Positions 17,281-26,505 of a stretch of 64,000 nucleotides of DNA are shown in pieces. The notes under the pieces were generated by a model that was given only the letters and a program-made list of their open reading frames with translations, was not told the DNA's origin and did not search any database. This stretch comes from Bacteroidota bacterium (GTDB taxonomy: Bacteria > Bacteroidota > Bacteroidia > Flavobacteriales > Flavobacteriaceae). The stretch's first letter is position 1; every line of letters begins with the position of its first letter. Made by a program: the position numbers and the translations under genes. Where the stretch lies: positions 237,627 through 301,626 of the forward strand of contig JAIUNZ010000003.1 of assembly GCA_020161455.1 (NCBI GenBank), given 5' to 3'.

Positions 17281-19500
17281 TTATTTCACAAAACCGCCTC
17301 CGCTTTGTACTTTTTCTATATCAATATCGGTGTTCTCTTTTTGTAGTTTTAAATTTCCAAAATTATAGGTCAACGAAATTCGAAATGTCCTACTATCTTC
17401 TTTTTTTCGGAAAGTAGAATTCAAATTTTGACCACCAATTAAAGCATCTATTTGATTTACATTAAAGACATCAAAACAATGCAACCCAACATTTAATTTT
17501 TTATTCATAAATTCTTTGTTGAATGAAATATCAAACTGCTGAATTGGTTTTGTGATTTTATAAATTTCCCAATTTCCTCGGTCAACAATAAAATAGGTAA
17601 TTGTATTTTTAATATCCCACGGTAAAATGATTTGTGATTGTAAGGAATAAGTCCAAATGGCTTTGTTGGAATACGGAAAATTAAACCCACGAATATCATT
17701 TTTAACATAATTAATGTTGAAATAAATGTAATTCATTTTATCCATATAATTCATTCGCTTTTGAAATTCTTCTTTTCCTTTGAAGAAATAATCTAACGGA
17801 ATTGGAAAATTAAAATAAGCACTAAAAGTATCAAATCGCTCAAATTGTTGAAAGGTTTGGTTGCTAATTGGTTCTGCAGCATCGGCATCGGCACTAAAAA
17901 TGAATAAGTTATTATCTTTTGTTCTAGTGAAATTGGCACCAAGTTGGATAAACTGCATCGCCGAAATTTTGAACTCATAATTGTCAAAAAATGTTGGATT
18001 TAAAAAAATATTTCCTTGCGACGAATTGTATTGATCAAAGGTGGAACTATTATTTGGGTCTAAAGTATTGTAATTCGGTTGATTAATTTTCTTTGAATAA
18101 GAAGCTGATAAATTAACATTATCATTCACTTCGTAAATGGCACTAATATTTGGAAATAAATTGGTATTTCTAAATTTGATTTTATCTACAACGGTACTCG
18201 AAATTCGCTCAACATTATAATCCTCAAAACGAAGTCCTAAGGTAAAACTAAATTTATTAACACGCTTTCTGGCTTCGGCATAAAATGCTAAATTATTCTC
18301 ACTGTAATCAAAATTAATTCTATTGACTGTTGGTGTGTTGATAAAATATTCGCCAACATTATTTACTTTTAAAATATTGTATTTCCCTCCAGTTGCAATC
18401 GAAAACTTATACTTTTCAAATGGAATATTGAAATCGTATTTTAAATAATAATTCTTCAAATCAAAATCGGAAGTTCCAATATTAAAGTAACTTTCATTAG
18501 AAATTACATCTTTGGCATTCGAACTTGAAATTGGATTTTGATGAAACAAATTTCCAAAACCAGTAACATCTAACGTTCTTCCTAAAGTGTCTAATTTTGT
18601 TTTGTATTGCAAACTTAATTCGTGATTTTGGTTTTTAGTTTTTCCAACACCCGAGTTTTGATAATCAATGTTTTCTCCATTTGTTGTTGCTTCAAAAACA
18701 TTTCTATCATTGCCTAAATTCATATTGTAATTTAATAAAAAATTACTTTTTTCAGAAATTCTATAGTTTGTTCCTGTTCTCCAGTATAAATTTCGTTGTG
18801 TATTTACAGAGAAGTTTTCTTGGCGCAATGTTTTTACGGGCGAAAACGACGTAAAATCCTGATTAGTAGTTATCCTAGTTTCACTATCGATATAATTATA
18901 ACCCAACATGGTTTGCCAACTCAAGTCTTTTTCTTTTCCGTTTAAAAGAATTTGCGGACTTGGTTTTTGGTATTTATTGAAATTATAATTGATGTTAAAA
19001 CTAGCATTAATTCCTTTCATTCGTCTAGAACTTGTAATAATATTAACGATGGAACCACTTGCATTTGCATCAAAAGCAGCACCCGGATTATAGATTAATT
19101 CCACCTTTTCTATTGCTTTTGCTGGTAATGACGAAAGATAATTTTGTAAATCCTGACCACTCAAAGTGCTTGGAGCATTGTCAATATATACCGTGACAGC
19201 TTTGCCATTTAAAGACAAACTACCCGTTGGCGAAGTAATGACTCCAGGCAATTTTTTTACAGCTTCTAAAGCAGTTCCCGAGCTTAACATTGGATTCTCT
19301 TTGATGCTAACGGTTGTTTTGTCTGAATCAACTTTTATAAATTGTTTTTTGTTGCCAAAAATGGTAACACCTTCCAATTCGGTAATTTTTTTGTTTTTAA
19401 TAGTGTCGTTGACTGTTGTGTTCTGTTGATTTTTTTCAGTTTCTTGAGCAAAAAATGCTGTGCTTGATAAAACAAGGAATGCAGTAAATAATGACTTCAT
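17281..19500 (-). CDS. TonB-dependent receptor-like outer-membrane beta-barrel protein
   Basis: 739 residues from the ATG at 19500; I prefer it to an in-frame non-ATG start 10 codons upstream because the signal peptide then begins MKSLFTAFLVLSS and ends near FFAQ. A plug domain is seen at about 45-150 (LEAVKKLPGV, IEKVELIYNPGAAFDA, IVNIIT), followed by a large Asn/Phe/Tyr-rich beta-barrel of the OMP_b-brl_3 type ending in a typical aromatic-rich strand (FRISLTYNFG). There is no N-terminal carboxypeptidase-regulatory domain. The ligand is unknown, and no SusD partner or iron-regulatory motif is adjacent. Confidence 0.88.
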   Translation of the reverse strand: MKSLFTAFLVLSSTAFFAQETEKNQQNTTVNDTIKNKKITELEGVTIFGNKKQFIKVDSDKTTVSIKENPMLSSGTALEAVKKLPGVITSPTGSLSLNGKAVTVYIDNAPSTLSGQDLQNYLSSLPAKAIEKVELIYNPGAAFDANASGSIVNIITSSRRMKGINASFNINYNFNKYQKPSPQILLNGKEKDLSWQTMLGYNYIDSETRITTNQDFTSFSPVKTLRQENFSVNTQRNLYWRTGTNYRISEKSNFLLNYNMNLGNDRNVFEATTNGENIDYQNSGVGKTKNQNHELSLQYKTKLDTLGRTLDVTGFGNLFHQNPISSSNAKDVISNESYFNIGTSDFDLKNYYLKYDFNIPFEKYKFSIATGGKYNILKVNNVGEYFINTPTVNRINFDYSENNLAFYAEARKRVNKFSFTLGLRFEDYNVERISSTVVDKIKFRNTNLFPNISAIYEVNDNVNLSASYSKKINQPNYNTLDPNNSSTFDQYNSSQGNIFLNPTFFDNYEFKISAMQFIQLGANFTRTKDNNLFIFSADADAAEPISNQTFQQFERFDTFSAYFNFPIPLDYFFKGKEEFQKRMNYMDKMNYIYFNINYVKNDIRGFNFPYSNKAIWTYSLQSQIILPWDIKNTITYFIVDRGNWEIYKITKPIQQFDISFNKEFMNKKLNVGLHCFDVFNVNQIDALIGGQNLNSTFRKKEDSRTFRISLTYNFGNLKLQKENTDIDIEKVQSGGGFVK

Positions 19501-19554
19501 TTGTAATTGATTTTGATTGATGATAATCAATATGACTTTTCAATTACCTATTTG

Positions 19555-20451
19555 TTACAAATCAGAACGTAATTTTTTTCTTTTATAATTCACGATAAAG
19601 ACACCACTGATGATAAATAAAGTAGCCAAAATAATTCGTAGTGTAATTATTTCATCCAATAACAACCAGCCTAAAAATAACGCTACTACAACATTTGCAT
19701 AAGATAAGACGGTAACTTTTGTAGAAGAAATCTGCGATAGTAAATAACTAAAAGCGACATAACCCACAACCGAACCAAATAATGCTAAGTAAATCATCGC
19801 CAAAATACTTCTTGTACTCCAAGTTTCATAAGTTATATTTGGCGTTAATGTAAATTGAATTGAAGTTAGTACGACACCAGCAATAATCATTTGCAAACTT
19901 ACATTCATCAACATAGATAAGGTTTTTGTGCTTCCTTTTTTGGTAATGATTGTCCCGATAGACCAACTTATAATAGCGATGAAAATAGCTAAAATTCCAA
20001 AACGGTATTCTGGCACAAGCAGTTCTTCAATTCTGCTTTGATACAATAAAAACATACCCAACATGCCAAAAAATATTCCGAGAATAGTTTTGAATGATAA
20101 TTTTTCATAACCCAAAAAGAGATTGATGAGCAATACAAACAATGGGTTTAGAGTAGATATTAAAGAAGCTAAACCACTAGAAATGTATTTCTCAGCATAA
20201 GTTGTCAATCCGTTGGCGAGAACAATCATCAACATCGAAAGTAGAAAAGCTCTTGCAAATTGATGAATGGAAATTTTCTCTAATTTCTTTTGATAAAAAA
20301 GGTAGGTTATAATAATAAATCCGGAAATAAAATTGCGAATTCCTGCTAGAATAAACGGCGGAATGGTTTCGACGCCAATTTTTATTCCTAGAAAAGTGGT
20401 TCCCCAAAAAAAGGCAACACAAAAAAAAGCGAGGTATAATTTTGTTCTCAA
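19555..20451 (-). CDS. EamA/DMT family transporter
   Basis: 298 residues with about ten hydrophobic helices forming two EamA repeats, the drug/metabolite transporter superfamily. The N-terminus LAFFCVAFFWGTTFLGIKIG is typical. The start is TTG at 20451: no ATG is available near the N-terminus and the TTG sits 6 bases after the stop of the small lipoprotein gene, suggesting translational coupling. It is the last gene of a GH3-lipoprotein-EamA operon. The substrate, perhaps an amino acid or its conjugate, is not determinable. Confidence 0.88.
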   Translation of the reverse strand: MRTKLYLAFFCVAFFWGTTFLGIKIGVETIPPFILAGIRNFISGFIIITYLFYQKKLEKISIHQFARAFLLSMLMIVLANGLTTYAEKYISSGLASLISTLNPLFVLLINLFLGYEKLSFKTILGIFFGMLGMFLLYQSRIEELLVPEYRFGILAIFIAIISWSIGTIITKKGSTKTLSMLMNVSLQMIIAGVVLTSIQFTLTPNITYETWSTRSILAMIYLALFGSVVGYVAFSYLLSQISSTKVTVLSYANVVVALFLGWLLLDEIITLRIILATLFIISGVFIVNYKRKKLRSDL

Positions 20452-20457
20452 AAAGTA

Positions 20458-20598
20458 TTAAACTACATTTTTATCAAGAACAAGTTTGTCTTTTGGCATT
20501 TCAACCATACATCTTCTACCTGGACCACATTTCAATCGATGAGGCCCACAAGATGTTAAAAACCCTAAAAGGATTAGTATTGCAAGTATTTTTTTCAT
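20458..20598 (-). CDS. Small Cys-rich lipoprotein (46 residues)
   Basis: A short reading frame: MKKILAILILLGFL followed by the lipobox LTSC with Cys17 as the lipidation site, then a basic stretch with two more cysteines (Cys24 in KCGPG and Cys30 in RRCM) and a charged tail. Its ATG overlaps the stop of the GH3 gene (ATGA at 20595-20598), and the EamA gene starts 6 bases after its stop, so it sits exactly in the operon. These junctions, and the complete signal peptide, argue that it is real. I do not recognise a family beyond small flavobacterial lipoproteins; function unknown. Confidence 0.75.
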   Translation of the reverse strand: MKKILAILILLGFLTSCGPHRLKCGPGRRCMVEMPKDKLVLDKNVV

Positions 20599-22130
20599 TG
20601 CGTTTTATTTTGCACTTCAACCATCATGTTTTTCAATTGTTCCAAATAATCCCGTTCGTTGGAAAGTCTTGGTATTTTATGTTGTCCACCCAATTTGTTG
20701 TTTTCTTTTAACCAATCGTAAAAAAGGTTTTCTCGTGCTACATTGACTTTCAGATTATTTAAAGTCATGTTATTGTAGCGTTTGGCTTCGTAGTCTGAAT
20801 TGATGGTTTGTAGGTTTTCGTCTAGTAATTTTTGAAATAGTTTAATGTCATCGGGATATTTTTTAAACTCAATCATCCATTCGTGTGAACCTTTTTCTTT
20901 GTTCTTCATAAAAATTGGCGCAACGGTATAATCTTTTACATCACAGTTTAATTCGGAACAAGTTTTGGCAATTGCCCTATCGGTGTTTTCAATCATCAGC
21001 TCTTCGCCAAAAACATTAATATAATGTTTTGTTCTTCCCGAAACTCTAATTCGGTAGGGACTTAAAGATGTAAATCGAACGGTGTCGCCAATCATATAGC
21101 GCCACAAACCTGAATTAGTGGTGATGACTATGGCATAGTTTTTATACAATTCAACATCCGACAAACGAATAATCTTTTGATTTTCGGTGCCAAAAGTATC
21201 CATTGGAATAAATTCGTAGAAAATTCCATAATCCAACATCAGCAATAAATCATTACTATCATTCAAATCTTGAATGGCAAAAAATCCTTCAGAAGCATTG
21301 TAAATTTCGTAATATTTGAAATTTGTACTCGGTAATATTTTTTTATATTGTTCGCGATACGGTTCAAAACTCACGCCGCCATGAAAATATACTTCCAGAT
21401 TTGGCCATAATTCAAAGAGATTATCTTTGCCAGTTTCGGTTAAAATTCGGTTTAAAAGAACCAACATCCACGATGGAACGCCAGCAAAACTGGTTACATT
21501 TTCTACCTTAGTTTCGTTAATTATTGCGGATAATTTGGTTTCCCATTCGCTCATTAACGATATTTTGTTGCTTGGTGTGCTACTAAACTCTGCCCACATT
21601 GGCATATTTTCAATCAATATGGCTGACAAATCACCAAAATAGGTATTGTTATTTTCATAAATTTGAGAGCTTCCACCAAGTCGCAAACTCTTACCCAAAA
21701 ACAGCTCGGAGTTTTCATTATTATTCAAATACATACACAACAAATCTTTGCTGCCTTTGTAATGACAATCCATCAAAGCCGTTTCGCTCACTGGAATAAA
21801 TTTACTCTTGGCATTGGTTGTACCACTCGATTTTGCGAACCATTTGATTGGTTTGTGCCAAAATACATTTTGCGCACCTTTTCTGGTGAGTTCAATCATC
21901 GGTTCCAACTCTTCATAAGTAGCAACTGGAACTCTTTCGGCAAAAGTGGTGTAATTTTTTATGGATTCGAAATCATATTTTTTTCCAACAACGGTTTCCT
22001 CACAATTGCGAATTAAGTTCATAAGCAATTCATTCTGAACTTCGTGTGGATATTTTAGAAACAACTCAATCTGATGAATGCGCTGTTTCAAAACCCAGGA
22101 AGCTATAGAATTAATTATTGGAAATGGCAT
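20595..22130 (-). CDS. GH3 family acyl-adenylate/amidosynthetase-like protein
   Basis: 511 residues, similar in layout to plant GH3 auxin-responsive enzymes, which adenylate a carboxylic acid and transfer it to an amino acid. The ATP-binding signature is SSGTTNAKSKFIPVS at 101-115; later motifs include EIYNASEGFFA and GLWRYMIGDTVRF, as in the family. Bacterial members are common in Bacteroidetes, but their substrates are unknown. No signal peptide. The stop overlaps the ATG of a small lipoprotein and the EamA transporter follows, so synthesis and export of a conjugate is an attractive but unproven idea. Confidence 0.88.
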   Translation of the reverse strand: MPFPIINSIASWVLKQRIHQIELFLKYPHEVQNELLMNLIRNCEETVVGKKYDFESIKNYTTFAERVPVATYEELEPMIELTRKGAQNVFWHKPIKWFAKSSGTTNAKSKFIPVSETALMDCHYKGSKDLLCMYLNNNENSELFLGKSLRLGGSSQIYENNNTYFGDLSAILIENMPMWAEFSSTPSNKISLMSEWETKLSAIINETKVENVTSFAGVPSWMLVLLNRILTETGKDNLFELWPNLEVYFHGGVSFEPYREQYKKILPSTNFKYYEIYNASEGFFAIQDLNDSNDLLLMLDYGIFYEFIPMDTFGTENQKIIRLSDVELYKNYAIVITTNSGLWRYMIGDTVRFTSLSPYRIRVSGRTKHYINVFGEELMIENTDRAIAKTCSELNCDVKDYTVAPIFMKNKEKGSHEWMIEFKKYPDDIKLFQKLLDENLQTINSDYEAKRYNNMTLNNLKVNVARENLFYDWLKENNKLGGQHKIPRLSNERDYLEQLKNMMVEVQNKTQ

Positions 22131-22174
22131 CTATTTTGGTATTAGGTTATAGGTTTTTGGAATAAGGCAGAAAA

Positions 22175-22789
22175 TTAATTCTTAATTGTATTTACAAAAT
22201 CTAAAATGCTTTGAGCAATTTGGGTTTGACCTTGTTCATTACAAACATAACTTCTGTCTTTCTCATTAGTAATAAATCCAATTTCAAATGCAATTGCTGG
22301 TGCTTCAGTCTTTTTCAAAACATAAAGCATACCTTTTTTGACACCACGGTTTTTTAAAGGTGTTTGGTTATCAAATAGGGTAACTAATTTTTTCGCCAGT
22401 TCTTCGGACTTTTCAAAATTAGAATTTTTATCAGAAACATAGGCTTCAAAACCATTTGTTTCGGTATTTTTATTTTGATTAACATGTAAAGAAAGCAGTA
22501 AGTTTGGCTTGATTTCGTTAATCATTTCTACTCTTTTTTGCAATTCAATAAATTCATCCGAAGTACGTGTAAAATAAATTTTAACGTTTTTATCAGTATT
22601 GATTTTTGCAATTTTTTGTGAAATGGCACTTACCAATTCTTTTTCAAGAAAAGTAGTGTGTTTTGCGCCAAAATCTTTTCCGCCATGACCAGCATCAATT
22701 ACTACAACAAAGTCTTTATTTTCATTGTTTACAAACGATAAATTCAATAAAGCAACAGCAATAATGATGATTTTTAATAGATTTTTCAT
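22175..22789 (-). CDS. N-acetylmuramoyl-L-alanine amidase (Amidase_3)
   Basis: 204 residues with an N-terminal signal peptide (about 1-20). It cleaves the amide bond between muramic acid and the stem peptide. The zinc site is visible: His35 (VIDAGHGGKD), Glu49 and His102 (LLLSLHVNQN), with the catalytic Glu168 near AIAFEIGFITN. There is no LysM, SPOR or AMIN domain, so it is a stand-alone catalytic module acting in the periplasm, probably in cell division or wall turnover. It lies 44 bases upstream of GH3 on the same strand. Confidence 0.92.
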   Translation of the reverse strand: MKNLLKIIIIAVALLNLSFVNNENKDFVVVIDAGHGGKDFGAKHTTFLEKELVSAISQKIAKINTDKNVKIYFTRTSDEFIELQKRVEMINEIKPNLLLSLHVNQNKNTETNGFEAYVSDKNSNFEKSEELAKKLVTLFDNQTPLKNRGVKKGMLYVLKKTEAPAIAFEIGFITNEKDRSYVCNEQGQTQIAQSILDFVNTIKN

Positions 22790-22874
22790 AATAGATAGTT
22801 TTGGTTATACATAATAACAACGCTAATATAGCATTTTTATTATATTTTTATACAAAATTTTCAAATCGATATAC

Positions 22875-23669
22875 ATGACTTACGAAGGAGTTTTAACCAA
22901 AATGCAAACCGAGTTTCAAGCACCAATTCAATATTATCTAGTGTTTGAAAATAGTTTTTTGAACCTAAATCAATTATTAGACAAATCGTTAGAAATTAAT
23001 TTCACAGGGTATCAATGTTTGAATTGTGGCAAAAAGAAAAAAATTTTCCGTCAAGGATTTTGTTATGATTGTTTTATGTCATCAGCTTCTGCTGGCGATT
23101 GGATTATGAAACCTGAGCTTTCAACGGCACATCTCGACATTGAAGATAGAGATTTAGAATACGAGAAAAAAGTGCAACTGCAACCTCACATTGTGTATTT
23201 GGCATTGTCTAGTGAAGTAAAAGTTGGTGTAACCAGAAAAACCCAAGTGCCTACTAGATGGATTGACCAAGGCGCAGTACAAGCCATACCAATTGTAGAA
23301 GTTCCTAATCGTTATTTGGCTGGGATAACTGAGGTTGCACTCAAAGATCATTATTCCGACAAAACCAATTGGCAAAAAATGTTGAAAAACGAAGTGCCAG
23401 CGGCCGATTTAATCAAAGAAAAAGCATCGATACAATATCTAATTCCAAAAGAAGTTCAAGAATATTTTCATCTTGAAAAAGACGATTTGTACCAATTACA
23501 ATTTCCAGTGTTGCACTATCCAAAAAAAGTAATCAGTTTAAATCTAGACAAAACACCAATTTTTTCAGGAAAACTAATGGGTATTAAAGGACAGTATTTA
23601 CTTTTTGAAGACGGCACGGTTTTCAACGTTCGTACGTTTGAAGGTTATGTGGTAAAAATTTCGGTTTAG
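22875..23669 (+). CDS. DUF2797 protein: zinc ribbon plus GIY-YIG-like region
   Basis: 264 residues, fitting DUF2797. A CxxC-x11-CxxC zinc ribbon has Cys48, Cys51, Cys63 and Cys66. After it comes a segment IVYLALSSEVKVGVTR with a downstream RWIDQGA and a conserved ITEVALK-type Glu, which resembles the GIY-YIG nuclease pattern (VYL...KVGxT...R...E). The C-terminal 60 residues look like a small beta domain. The role is unknown; nucleic-acid binding or cleavage is an inference. No signal peptide; single gene, divergent from the amidase. Confidence 0.82.
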   Translation: MTYEGVLTKMQTEFQAPIQYYLVFENSFLNLNQLLDKSLEINFTGYQCLNCGKKKKIFRQGFCYDCFMSSASAGDWIMKPELSTAHLDIEDRDLEYEKKVQLQPHIVYLALSSEVKVGVTRKTQVPTRWIDQGAVQAIPIVEVPNRYLAGITEVALKDHYSDKTNWQKMLKNEVPAADLIKEKASIQYLIPKEVQEYFHLEKDDLYQLQFPVLHYPKKVISLNLDKTPIFSGKLMGIKGQYLLFEDGTVFNVRTFEGYVVKISV

Positions 23670-23716
23670 TATTATCCATAAACAACTTCTTTTAGAATTT
23701 CTTAAAGGGATTGTTA

Positions 23717-26329
23717 TTATTCCGTTTTCTTCGGTTCCTCCTTTTTCGGCTCTTCTTTCTTCTTTCCGCCTAACAATCCTTTAAGAATACCCGTTGCCGT
23801 GTTTTTTACATCGGTTTTCACATCCGTTTTAGTGCTATCAGTAGTTGGTTTTGTGGCATTATTTATAATGTTGTTTAACGCATCTTTTCCAGTATTAACC
23901 AACTTATCTTTTTGTTGTTTTACCAAATTGGTTACCAAGTTAGTGGTCGCTTGTTTTAAATCGGTAGTAACTTTTGGATTCGAAAAATTTCCCGTCATCA
24001 TGGCGTTTATCGGAATGGTTTCTACTTTGTTTGCATCGGCTGGTGTTAATTTCGCAATCAAATTATTGACTTCGGTTCCTAAATATTTGGCAGGAACGTT
24101 AAATTTTAAATCATAATTCATCGATTGGTCAAAACCATGACTACCACCAATGTTTACCGAAATGTCTTGGTATTTCAGGTCAAAAGGTTTGATGTTTACT
24201 TTTCCGTCTTTAAAAGTCAACGCCGCTTTTAAATCGTTTAGATTTAATTTATTCAAATCAATGAAACTCAATTTGCTGTCTAAAGCCGAAATTAATGTTG
24301 AATTGCTCGAATTAATCGTTGTTGAGAGCAATTGCCCAATCAAATCACCCGATAAGCTCTTTAAATCGGGTGTCATTTCTTTAGCATCCAAATTCCCGCT
24401 TACTTTGATAGTCGAATTTAATTTACCATTAATAATTCCGGCAATTGGCGCAATTTTTTTCAACATATCTAGTTGGGTAAACGTTTGTTGAATGTCTACA
24501 TTGTTTAACCCTAAACTCATGTTGAATTTTGGTGTTTTTTCTTTGGTAGAAACGTCTCCGTTGAAGGTAATTAAACCGTTAAACATATTGGTTCTTCCGT
24601 TTTCAAGCGTTACTTTTTGGTCTTTAATAATCAGTTTTCCTGCAACATCTTTCAGTGTCAAATTATCATATAAAACCGTGTTCGCTTTTGCGGTAAGCGT
24701 ACAATTTAAGAACGCTGGGATTTTTACAGCTTCAGAATTTTTCTTTTCGTTTTCTTTTGGAGTTTCAGCAGTCATAAAATCATCTACCGCAATTTGATTA
24801 GACGACAAATTGAAATCGCCTTTCAACTCTTGATTTTTAAATACAAATCCGTAGAAATTTTCTAAAACACCGTTAACAGCCAAATCACTTTTTCCGGTAA
24901 CGGCGTTAAATTGTTTCAAATTCACACGACTAGGATTAAATTCTACAACCGCTTTGTTAATCGTCATTGCTTTACCGTTTTCGTCGGTATAATTAAAACC
25001 AGACAAATCGATGTTACCTGAGTTTTTAATTCGTGCGTAATCGCTTTTTTCCACCGATTGCATGTCGAATTCGGTTTTTACATCGGCTTTCAAAATTCCC
25101 GAAAGTGGTTTGTCTAACTTCACAGGATAGGCTTTAGTAACATTGCCAAGATTGATAGTTCCTTTTAAATCGGCGTTTACCAAGGCGTTTTCGGCAATGT
25201 TTCTAATGTTTGCTTTAGCATTAAAAACATCTTGGTCAATTCGGAACGATAATTTATCCAGATTTACATAAGTATCATTCATTACACCAGTTTCATTGAT
25301 AATTCGGGTATCAATCATGATGTTTTGAACCGATTTTGGTAAATTCGGATATTGAAACGAAGCATTGTTAGAAGCAATTTCGATGTTGAATTTTGGAATC
25401 GTTGTATCAGTATACGTTCCTTTTGCAAAACCATTTACGGTAAAATCGCCTTCGGTTTTTACATCTTTAATATTCGATGCATATTGTGCAGGAATTAGTC
25501 CTAAGAAGTTTTTAAAAGATGAAGTTGGCGTTTTAAAAGTCAAGTCATACAGCTGACCATTTTCAACCATTTGAATGAAACCGTTAAATTCTAAAGGCAA
25601 TTCATTGATTTTTGCTTTGTTTTCTTTGAATGTGTATTTGCTTTGCTCCATGTCAATACCAAGAACAGCATCTAAAGACAAGGCAACATTTTTTAAATAA
25701 TTGGCTTTGTCCATATCCAAAGAAACTTTTGCAGTTGTTTTGGTGTCCAAATCGAGTTTTGAAGCGGCAAAATCTCCTTTTCCTTCATGATTTATAGAAT
25801 CTAAAACCATTTTCATTTTAGAAGTTTCGTCATAATACTGAAATCTGAAATTTTCAACCGAATATTCTTTGATTTTAAAAGCCATTGGTTTGCTTTTATC
25901 ATCGTCTTTTTGGTCTTTGTCATCTTTTAAAGCGATGTCAAAGTTGCCAATTCCGTCTTTGTTGAAAATAATATTAATCAAACCATTTTTTGATGAAATT
26001 CCATCTATATTGATTGGTTCATCTTCGCCTTTAAATAATTCTTTGATAGACATTTTCAGATTTAATTCTTCAAACGCTACCAAAGTATCACCTTCAAACG
26101 GTGCTTTGTTGATTATAGAGAGTTTGTCAATTCGGACACTTGCATTGGGAAAATTTCGAAACAAACTCAAATCAGCATCGTCAAAAGCGACTTTGGCATC
26201 TACTTTTTCATTAATAGTTTTTTCGATTTTTGCCTTAATTTGATCTTTGAAAAAGTAAGGAATAGCAAAAAGAGATACTACTAAAAGGATCAAAACAATT
26301 CCAACGATTTTTAAAATTTTCTTTAACAT
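23717..26329 (-). CDS. AsmA family protein
   Basis: 870 residues. One N-terminal membrane helix (about 5-24, IVGIVLILLVVSLFAIPYF) is followed by the AsmA start, and a very long beta-rich region continues to about 800, with the AsmA C-terminal part in the last third (LGLNNVDIQQTF). Such proteins are now grouped with bridge-like lipid carriers that span the periplasm; a role in lipid traffic or outer-membrane integrity is inferred from family knowledge. The C-terminus ends in a low-complexity tail (GGKKKEEPKKEEPKK). It is convergent with DUF2797 and divergent from folK. Confidence 0.85.
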   Translation of the reverse strand: MLKKILKIVGIVLILLVVSLFAIPYFFKDQIKAKIEKTINEKVDAKVAFDDADLSLFRNFPNASVRIDKLSIINKAPFEGDTLVAFEELNLKMSIKELFKGEDEPINIDGISSKNGLINIIFNKDGIGNFDIALKDDKDQKDDDKSKPMAFKIKEYSVENFRFQYYDETSKMKMVLDSINHEGKGDFAASKLDLDTKTTAKVSLDMDKANYLKNVALSLDAVLGIDMEQSKYTFKENKAKINELPLEFNGFIQMVENGQLYDLTFKTPTSSFKNFLGLIPAQYASNIKDVKTEGDFTVNGFAKGTYTDTTIPKFNIEIASNNASFQYPNLPKSVQNIMIDTRIINETGVMNDTYVNLDKLSFRIDQDVFNAKANIRNIAENALVNADLKGTINLGNVTKAYPVKLDKPLSGILKADVKTEFDMQSVEKSDYARIKNSGNIDLSGFNYTDENGKAMTINKAVVEFNPSRVNLKQFNAVTGKSDLAVNGVLENFYGFVFKNQELKGDFNLSSNQIAVDDFMTAETPKENEKKNSEAVKIPAFLNCTLTAKANTVLYDNLTLKDVAGKLIIKDQKVTLENGRTNMFNGLITFNGDVSTKEKTPKFNMSLGLNNVDIQQTFTQLDMLKKIAPIAGIINGKLNSTIKVSGNLDAKEMTPDLKSLSGDLIGQLLSTTINSSNSTLISALDSKLSFIDLNKLNLNDLKAALTFKDGKVNIKPFDLKYQDISVNIGGSHGFDQSMNYDLKFNVPAKYLGTEVNNLIAKLTPADANKVETIPINAMMTGNFSNPKVTTDLKQATTNLVTNLVKQQKDKLVNTGKDALNNIINNATKPTTDSTKTDVKTDVKNTATGILKGLLGGKKKEEPKKEEPKKTE

Positions 26330-26505
26330 GATTTAAGTTTATAATTCAACATTGCGATTGACAAAGATAATGCCATCAAATGTATGATACATTATAGAAT
26401 TATGACTAAATGTTTGCAAAACTTTAATATTTGAATGAATAGTTATCAACACATCGGGTTTTTGAATAGTATTCTTGAATAACTTTTATTTATTTTGCAC
26501 TTCCT

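Noticed and set aside
21663-22016. 117-codon plus-strand frame opposite the GH3 gene
   Set aside because: It lies entirely antisense to well-conserved GH3 coding sequence; the protein has no recognisable motif.
23799-24797. Three plus-strand frames of 100-113 codons opposite the asmA-like gene
   Set aside because: They are antisense to a continuous 870-residue protein and hydrophobic only because the opposite strand codes Asn/Lys-rich sequence.
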